Source: CAYSNP01 sp964432485
GTDB lineage: Bacteria > Bacillota > Clostridia > Christensenellales > DTU072
Assembly: GCA_964432485.1 (NCBI GenBank)
Contig: CAYSNP010000067.1
Location: 1-5,939 of the forward strand
DNA: 5,939 nt
Reading direction: 5' to 3'
The position numbers were made by a program, and so were the translations under genes. The notes beneath the pieces are model-generated. The model saw only the letters and a program-made list of their open reading frames with translations. It was not told where the DNA came from and did not search any database. This document shows, in pieces, positions 1-4,956 of this stretch; within the stretch, counting starts at the first letter, position 1; each line of letters opens with the position of its first letter.

Positions 1-551
1 TCAAATATCTCCTCTTGGGTATACGCTCTTGCGCCTTTGGCGGAAAGTTCTGCATTAATTGTGCCTAAAACTTGCTCTATGCGCTGTTTGCAATACTCCA
101 AATCCAGCAAATCCTCAAACCTAAGCGCATTACGCCTTGCTTTGTCGGCATAAGCATAGCCTATCCCTCTTTTAGTTGTGCCAATAGAAGTCTTGCCGCC
201 CTCGCTAATGGAGTCTAGCTCTATATGGTAAGGCATTAAAATAATTGCCTTTGAAGATATTTTCATATTAGAAGTATCTACATCTTTTTGTTTAATACTA
301 TCTAGCTCTTTTATTAGCTCATCAGGGTTAATGACCATGCCTGTGCCCGCAAAAACTTCGCAATCTTTTCTAAAAATCCCACAAGGCACTAAGTGCAACT
401 TAAAGACACCCATTTGATTAACTACAGTATGGCCTGCATTGTCTCCGCCTTGAAATCTTACTACCATATCTACATTTTGAGAGATATAATCTACAATTTT
501 ACCTTTTCCCTCATCGCCAAATTGAGCACCTACTAAAACAGTTACCGGCAT
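1..551 (-). CDS. purA: Adenylosuccinate synthetase, N-terminal 183 residues (3' end cut by window)
   Basis: PurA condenses IMP with aspartate using GTP to give adenylosuccinate, the first committed step to AMP, in the cytoplasm. The ATG at 551-549 follows AGGAGG (556-561) by 4 nt, so the start is well supported. The translation begins MPVTVLVGAQFGDEGKGK, the family's IMP/GTP-binding loop with Asp13 as the catalytic base. GGDNAGHT follows at residues 35-42 with catalytic His41, at the same numbering as E. coli. IGTTKRGIGYAYADK with a downstream Arg matches the IMP-binding/active-site signature, except that the usual Pro of GIGPxY is Tyr. The usual Trp of QWGDEGKGK is Phe. Family members have about 425-430 residues, so more than half lies beyond the left edge and includes the GTP base-recognition region. 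The gene starts 13 nt after dapL and is last in the visible operon. The identification is secure; only the effect of the substitutions is uncertain. Confidence 0.96.
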   Translation of the reverse strand, partial: MPVTVLVGAQFGDEGKGKIVDYISQNVDMVVRFQGGDNAGHTVVNQMGVFKLHLVPCGIFRKDCEVFAGTGMVINPDELIKELDSIKQKDVDTSNMKISSKAIILMPYHIELDSISEGGKTSIGTTKRGIGYAYADKARRNALRFEDLLDLEYCKQRIEQVLGTINAELSAKGARAYTQEEIF

Positions 552-564
552 ATTTCCTCCTTTT

Positions 565-1752
565 CTATAAGTTTACAGCTATTTCTTTAATTTTCTTCAT
601 AGCAGCAAGGGTGTTTTCATAGCTGTTAAAAGCAGTTATCCTTAAATAGCCTTCGCCGCATTTACCAAAGCCGCTGCCCGGAGTGCCTACCACGCCGGCT
701 GAATTTAACAGCAGTTCAAAGAACTCCCAGCTTGCCATACCCTTTGGGCAAGCAAACCAAATATAAGGCGAATGTTTACCGCCTGTATTCCAAGCACCAA
801 CCTCATCAAGCGAGGCGCTTATAAGGTGCGCATTCTTTAGATACTTATTTAAGGTGTCTTCGGTAGCCCGTAGCCCTTCCTGCGAAAAAACTGCCTGTGC
901 CGCTCTTTGTACTACATAGGGCACACCGTTAAACTTGGTAGTTTGCCGTCTTAACCACATTTTGTTTAGGCTTTGGCTGCCTGAAGCCAAATCATGGGGC
1001 ACTACCGTATATCCGCACCGCAACCCTGTAAAACCTGCTGTTTTGCTAAGAGAGCAAAACTCAATGGCGCATTTTTTTGCTCCTTCGATTTCAAAAATGC
1101 TTCGAGGATAAATATTATCTCTTACAAAAGCCTCATAAGCGGCATCAAACATAATAATCGCATTATTCTCAAGCGCAAAATCCACCCATTCCTTTAGTTG
1201 TTCTCTGGTATAGACCGCACCCGTTGGATTGTTAGGCGAACACAAATAAATTATATCGGCACCCGCAATGCTGGAAGGCATTGGCAGAAAGTTGTTTTCC
1301 CTATTGCCTTGAATAAGATTAATTTTGCGCCCTAACATTAAGTTAGAATCAAAATAAACGGGGTAAACGGGGTCGGGCAAGGCAATAATATTTTCATTGT
1401 CAAATAAATCAGTAATATTGGCAATATCGCTCTTTGCTCCGTCAGAAATAAAGATTTCGTCAGCGGCTAACTCTACCCCCATTTTTGCATAGTAGCCGGC
1501 TACCGCTTCCCGCAGAAAGGCATATCCTTGCTCCGGCCCGTAACCTCTAAAGGTAGACACTTTGCCCATTTCTTGGCTTGCTGTAATAAGCGCATCAACT
1601 ATTGGTGCGCTTAGCGGCTGCGTTACATCTCCAATGTCCATCCTAATAACTTTTGCGCCCGTAGATGCAACATGCTCGCTTACACGCCTGGCAATATCGC
1701 TAAACAAGTAACTGGGCTTTAGATTCTTGTAATTGCTGTTAAACTTTACCAT
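565..1752 (-). CDS. dapL: LL-diaminopimelate aminotransferase
   Basis: DapL is a PLP fold-type I aminotransferase. It converts tetrahydrodipicolinate plus glutamate directly to LL-diaminopimelate, bypassing the acylated DapD/DapC/DapE route. The 395-residue protein is full length for the family (about 390-410). Visible motifs are SYLFSDIARR near residue 14, IGDVTQPL at 40-47, the FRGYGPEQG segment at 68-76, DPVYPVYFDSN at 127-137, CSPNNPTG at 171-178, the PLP-pairing Asp203 with Tyr206, the Schiff-base Lys237 in SLSKTAGFTG, Arg245 eight residues later as in plant DapL, and the carboxylate-binding Arg371 in GYLRITAF. Small departures are MDIGD where LGIGD is usual and EFCSLSK where EFRSFSK is usual. 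The ATG lies inside the last codons of pyrG (14-nt overlap), and AAGGAAG at 1759-1765 sits 6 nt upstream, so it is probably translationally coupled to pyrG. With dapF two genes upstream it completes the route to meso-DAP. The stop codon is TAG. Confidence 0.95.
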   Translation of the reverse strand: MVKFNSNYKNLKPSYLFSDIARRVSEHVASTGAKVIRMDIGDVTQPLSAPIVDALITASQEMGKVSTFRGYGPEQGYAFLREAVAGYYAKMGVELAADEIFISDGAKSDIANITDLFDNENIIALPDPVYPVYFDSNLMLGRKINLIQGNRENNFLPMPSSIAGADIIYLCSPNNPTGAVYTREQLKEWVDFALENNAIIMFDAAYEAFVRDNIYPRSIFEIEGAKKCAIEFCSLSKTAGFTGLRCGYTVVPHDLASGSQSLNKMWLRRQTTKFNGVPYVVQRAAQAVFSQEGLRATEDTLNKYLKNAHLISASLDEVGAWNTGGKHSPYIWFACPKGMASWEFFELLLNSAGVVGTPGSGFGKCGEGYLRITAFNSYENTLAAMKKIKEIAVNL

Positions 1753-3376
1753 TTTTTTCTTCCTTATACTCCTTTATTGCTCTAATGAAATCTCTAAACA
1801 GCGGATGTGCTTTGTTTGGCCGAGACTTAAACTCAGGATGAAATTGCACTCCGATATACCATTTTAAATTTGGCAACTCCACAACCTCCACCAGTGCGCC
1901 GCCGGGGGATTTGCCCGACATAACCATACCTTTTTTCTCTAACTGCTCCCGGTAATTGTTGTTCACTTCGTAACTATGGCGATGGCGCTCCTCAATATAT
2001 AGGCAATTATATGCCTTATGCAGCTTTGTACCAGGCACTATATCGCATGGATATTTGCCAAGGCGTATGGATTCGCCTTTATGAGTAACATTGATATGCT
2101 CCGGCATTAGGTCAATAACTTTATGCTTGGATTTTGGCGAAATTTCTCCAGAACTGGCATCTTGCAAGCCTAATACATTGCGAGCATACTCAACTACTGC
2201 CATTTGCATACCAAATGCAATCCCAAAGAAGGGTATATTATTTTCTCTTGCGTATTTAGCCGCAAGTATCATACCTTCTGTGCCTCGCACACCATGCCCG
2301 CCGGGCACAATAATACCGTCCACCCCTTGCAAAGCCTCGCTTGCGCTGCCTTCCTCAAGCGCTTCGCTGTCTATCCATTCTATATCTATATTGACATCAT
2401 TTTCATATCCGCCATGTTTTAGCGCTTCGTGCACGGAAAGATATGCGTCATGCAAAGACACATACTTGCCCACAAGAGCTATCTTAACGCTGTCTTTCAG
2501 TCGCTTAATGCGCTCAACCATGCTCCTCCATTCGGTAAGATTGGGCTTGGGAGCGGCTATATTAAGTTCCCTTAGCACTATATCGCTAAAATTAGATTCC
2601 TCCAACATTAGCGGCGCTTCATACAAGATTGGCAAAGTTTCATTTTGAATAACGCAATCTTTATGCACGCTGCAAAACATTGCTACTTTATCAAGTAATG
2701 AACGCTCTATTTTTCTATCCGCTCTGCAAATAATAATATTAGGCTGGATACCCAGCGAAAGCAATTCCTTAACGCTGTGCTGAGTGGGCTTGCTCTTATG
2801 CTCACCTGAAAACTCCAAATAAGGCACTAAAGTTACATGTATATATAGCACATTGCGAAAACCAAGTTCCGCTCTGATTTGGCGCATACTTTCCAAATAC
2901 GGAAGCGATTCGATATCGCCTACCGTGCCGCCGATTTCTGATATAACTATATCTGCATGCGCTGTTTCGCCAACTCGATACATATTGCGCTTGATTTCGT
3001 TGGTAATATGGGGCACTACTTGAATAGTGTTGCCTAAATACTCGCCCGCCCTTTCATTGGCAAGCACAGTAGTATAAACTTTGCCGGTAGTTACGCAAGA
3101 ATATTTATTAATGTTTTCGTCAATAAATCTTTCGTAATGGCCTAAATCTAAATCTGTTTCCGCCCCGTCATCAGTAACAAATACCTCACCGTGCTGCAAA
3201 GGGCTCATATTGCCCGGACTGATATTTATGTAAGGGTCAAACTTTTGAGCTATTACTTTTAGGCCTCTTTCTTTGAGCAGTCGACCTAAAGAAGCGGCTG
3301 TTATCCCTTTGCCTAAGCCCGATACCACTCCGCCTGTGACGAAAATATATTTTGTCTGTCTTTGATTGTTCTCCAT
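1739..3376 (-). CDS. pyrG: CTP synthase with degenerate glutaminase site (catalytic Cys replaced by Ala)
   Basis: CTP synthase aminates UTP to CTP with ATP, normally taking ammonia from its own glutaminase domain. At 545 residues it is full length. The synthetase domain (about 1-275) has the P-loop GGVVSGLGKG (15-24), Asp77 of LDLGHYER and Glu147 of SEIGGTVGDIES (Mg ligands in E. coli), and KSKPTQHSVKEL near 194-205. The class I glutaminase domain (about 297-540) keeps His513 and Glu515 of the triad in VQFHPEF and the Glu of the NSTE-equivalent motif (SSGE, Glu411). The nucleophile position is Ala387 (GIAFGMQ; GICLGMQ in the family). The oxyanion loop reads PGGHG, not PGGFG, and the Arg of RHRHRYE is Ser468. 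In the synthetase domain INVDPGTMSP has become INISPGNMSP. The frame is intact, so I infer a working enzyme that depends on free ammonia or a partner, not a pseudogene. The start follows AAGGAG by 9 nt. Confidence 0.95.
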   Translation of the reverse strand: MENNQRQTKYIFVTGGVVSGLGKGITAASLGRLLKERGLKVIAQKFDPYINISPGNMSPLQHGEVFVTDDGAETDLDLGHYERFIDENINKYSCVTTGKVYTTVLANERAGEYLGNTIQVVPHITNEIKRNMYRVGETAHADIVISEIGGTVGDIESLPYLESMRQIRAELGFRNVLYIHVTLVPYLEFSGEHKSKPTQHSVKELLSLGIQPNIIICRADRKIERSLLDKVAMFCSVHKDCVIQNETLPILYEAPLMLEESNFSDIVLRELNIAAPKPNLTEWRSMVERIKRLKDSVKIALVGKYVSLHDAYLSVHEALKHGGYENDVNIDIEWIDSEALEEGSASEALQGVDGIIVPGGHGVRGTEGMILAAKYARENNIPFFGIAFGMQMAVVEYARNVLGLQDASSGEISPKSKHKVIDLMPEHINVTHKGESIRLGKYPCDIVPGTKLHKAYNCLYIEERHRHSYEVNNNYREQLEKKGMVMSGKSPGGALVEVVELPNLKWYIGVQFHPEFKSRPNKAHPLFRDFIRAIKEYKEEKNGKV

Positions 3377-3391
3377 TTTAATATTCTCCTT
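3374..3391 (-). promoter_or_regulatory. pyrG ribosome binding site embedded in the dapF 3' end
   Basis: AAGGAG (3386-3391) is formed by the codons for the last residues of DapF, and its spacing to the pyrG ATG (3376-3374) is 9 nt. The dapF stop TAA is at 3380-3378, leaving one base between the genes. This fixes the pyrG start and implies coupled translation of dapF and pyrG. Confidence 0.8.
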
Positions 3392-4193
3392 CGTAAGAAA
3401 GCTGCGCAGTCCCTGTCATAAAAATACTGTCCCCTACTTGTTCAAGATATAGTGTGCCGCCTTTAAGTTTTGCTTTTACCGTATCACCTACTAATCCTTT
3501 TATCCTTGCCGCATAAAAGCTAGCGCAAGCACCTGTGCCGCAGGCTAGCGTTTCCCCTGCTCCCCGCTCATATACAAGCAGTTCAATTTCATCCTTTGCC
3601 TTCACCGTAACAAACTCCACATTAGTACGATTGGGGAATATGGCATTGTTGCTAATCAAAGCGGCTTCCGCAGGCAGTTGGCTTAGCTTGCCGGCAAATA
3701 TAACACAATGCGGATTGCCCATAGAAACTGCTGTAATATAATAGGTCTGTCCTTGTACCTCTAAGGGGTAATCTATTGCCGCATCACCTTGTATATTTAC
3801 AGGTATTATTTTAGGGTCTAAGACAGGTATGCCCATATTTACCCTAACTTGTACTACCTTACCTTTTTTTATATCAAGTTCCAAATGTTTTATACCCGCT
3901 AGGGTTTCTATAGCTACGCAATCTTTGTTATGCAGCCCCTTATCGTATACATACTTACCTACGCAACGAACCGCATTGCCGCACATTTCTGCTTCTGTGC
4001 CGTCAGGATTAAATATCCGCATCGAAAAGTCCGCTTTACTGGATGCCCCAATCAGCACCAGCCCGTCCGACCCTATATAGAAGTGCCTGTCCGAAAGCAT
4101 TTTGGCAAGCTGGACGGGATTGTCCACCTTTTCTATACAAGAGTTAATAAATATATAGTCATTGCCAATGCCATGCATTTTGCTGAACCTCAT
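3378..4193 (-). CDS. dapF: Diaminopimelate epimerase
   Basis: DapF interconverts LL- and meso-diaminopimelate by a PLP-independent two-cysteine mechanism, supplying meso-DAP for peptidoglycan and lysine. The 271-residue protein is the usual length. It opens with FSKMHGIGNDY (3-13), carrying the substrate-binding Asn11. It has the first catalytic cysteine Cys71 in EMCGNAVRC, SMGNPHCVIF around 158-166, NRTNVEF around 188-194, and the second catalytic cysteine Cys218 in ERGAGETLACGTGACAS (209-225). All residues I would check for activity are present. The ATG is preceded by AAGGAGG at 4198-4204, only 4 nt away. The gene follows the zinc-ribbon gene after a 52-nt gap, the largest in this operon, and ends 1 nt before pyrG. 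Its last codons (Glu-Gly-Glu-Tyr-stop) contain the pyrG ribosome binding site. The DapL-DapF pairing is consistent with the aminotransferase variant of the DAP pathway. Confidence 0.97.
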   Translation of the reverse strand: MRFSKMHGIGNDYIFINSCIEKVDNPVQLAKMLSDRHFYIGSDGLVLIGASSKADFSMRIFNPDGTEAEMCGNAVRCVGKYVYDKGLHNKDCVAIETLAGIKHLELDIKKGKVVQVRVNMGIPVLDPKIIPVNIQGDAAIDYPLEVQGQTYYITAVSMGNPHCVIFAGKLSQLPAEAALISNNAIFPNRTNVEFVTVKAKDEIELLVYERGAGETLACGTGACASFYAARIKGLVGDTVKAKLKGGTLYLEQVGDSIFMTGTAQLSYEGEY

Positions 4194-4245
4194 ATGCCCT
4201 CCTTATAAAAGCGTTTTTTCTTTAGTTCAGCTTAGGCGTTTTTCC
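4194..4245 (-). other. 52-nt spacer between the zinc-ribbon gene and dapF
   Basis: This is the only real gap in the operon. It holds the dapF ribosome binding site (4198-4204) and an imperfect direct repeat, GAAAAAACGC (4211-4220) and GGAAAAACGC (4236-4245) on the minus strand. I see no stem-loop followed by a T tract in the direction of transcription and no recognisable -35/-10 pair, so there is no support for a terminator or promoter here. A weak internal promoter cannot be excluded. Confidence 0.6.
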
Positions 4246-4944
4246 TTACTTTATATATAGCACCCTAAAGCATCGGGGGCATTCGGCTATCCCTGACTCC
4301 TCTATTTTCTTAGCTGTTTCCAGCTCCACATTTTGTCCGCAACCTATGCAATAGCCATTTTCTCTTTCCACAACCCAACGAATTTTATTATGCTTTTTTG
4401 CATTTTCATATAAATCTAAAGCGTGTTTTGATAAAAGTAACTTTACTTTTGCATGCTCCGCTTTAAGAGGTTGGGCTTCCTTTTCTAAGGCGGCCTTAAT
4501 TTCTCTTAACTTTAATCCTGCTTCCTTGCCTTTCTCGCTGGCATCTTTAAGGCGGTCTAAGCTCTTTTGAGCTTCCGCCATAATAGTATATGCCCTTTGA
4601 CCGGCATGCGATAGGTCAGAGCTTATCTTTTGTAATATCTTATTAAAATCTATTAGGCTTCTTTCAAGCAAGTCCAACTGCTCAATTTCGGTAGCTGTGT
4701 TGGAAGAAATTTTGGTACTGCTGATTTTTTCTGCTGTATCTTTAATGATAACCTCGCTATTGTCGGTATCTTTAATTAGCTTTTCCGCTTCCTGCTCCAA
4801 ATCATTAAGCTGCTGCGTGGCTTGCCGCAAAACTTGATTGCATTGTATATAGGTCTTGAACTCCTCCGTATCATTAATCTTTTTTTCTACATTCATAATT
4901 GCCAGCTCTAGCTCTTGATATTTAAGAAGGTTCTCTATATTCAT
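4246..4944 (-). CDS. Coiled-coil protein with C-terminal C4-type zinc ribbon
   Basis: The 232-residue protein looks like the C4-type zinc-ribbon family (DUF164/zf-RING_7, the group that includes Chlamydia CT398 and Helicobacter HP0958). Residues about 5-185 are highly charged and helical with heptad-like Leu/Ile spacing, as expected for a long antiparallel coiled-coil hairpin. The end carries Cys199-x2-Cys202 and Cys222-x2-Cys225, which would bind one zinc, followed by RVLYIK, close to the family's usual GRILY ending. There is no signal peptide or membrane segment. The start codon shares one base with the nif3 stop (TAATG) and has AGGAG 7 nt upstream, so translation is probably coupled. Members often sit directly after nif3 in clostridial genomes, but their role there is unclear. 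HP0958 binds RpoN and flagellar mRNA, and I would not transfer that function. The family call is fairly sure and the function is unknown. Confidence 0.82.
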   Translation of the reverse strand: MNIENLLKYQELELAIMNVEKKINDTEEFKTYIQCNQVLRQATQQLNDLEQEAEKLIKDTDNSEVIIKDTAEKISSTKISSNTATEIEQLDLLERSLIDFNKILQKISSDLSHAGQRAYTIMAEAQKSLDRLKDASEKGKEAGLKLREIKAALEKEAQPLKAEHAKVKLLLSKHALDLYENAKKHNKIRWVVERENGYCIGCGQNVELETAKKIEESGIAECPRCFRVLYIK

Positions 4945-4956
4945 TACATCACTCCT
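4942..4956 (-). promoter_or_regulatory. TAATG stop-start junction and ribosome binding site of the zinc-ribbon gene
   Basis: The nif3 stop TAA (4946-4944) shares its last base with the ATG of the next gene (4944-4942). AGGAG at 4952-4956 lies 7 nt upstream of that ATG, inside the nif3 coding sequence. The arrangement favours re-initiation by the same ribosome and keeps the two products in step. Confidence 0.8.

Noticed and set aside
2091..2648. A 185-codon open frame on the plus strand antisense to pyrG.
   Set aside because: It lies wholly opposite a clear pyrG, its translation is rich in Ser/Pro/Ile as expected for a reverse-frame shadow, and it shows no family motif.
1739..3376. pyrG as a pseudogene because of the missing catalytic Cys.
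   Set aside because: The frame is full length with no stops or frameshifts, the synthetase residues and fold motifs are kept, and tight operon packing continues on both sides. Altered function fits better than decay.
4194..4245. A terminator or promoter in the gap upstream of dapF.
   Set aside because: The T tracts seen on the plus strand are A tracts in the transcribed direction, no stable hairpin is visible, and no -35/-10 pair can be recognised.
4246..4944. Naming the zinc-ribbon protein FlgZ or a sigma-54 regulator by analogy with HP0958.
   Set aside because: Only the coiled-coil plus C4 architecture is shared. No flagellar gene is nearby and the linker between the cysteine pairs differs.
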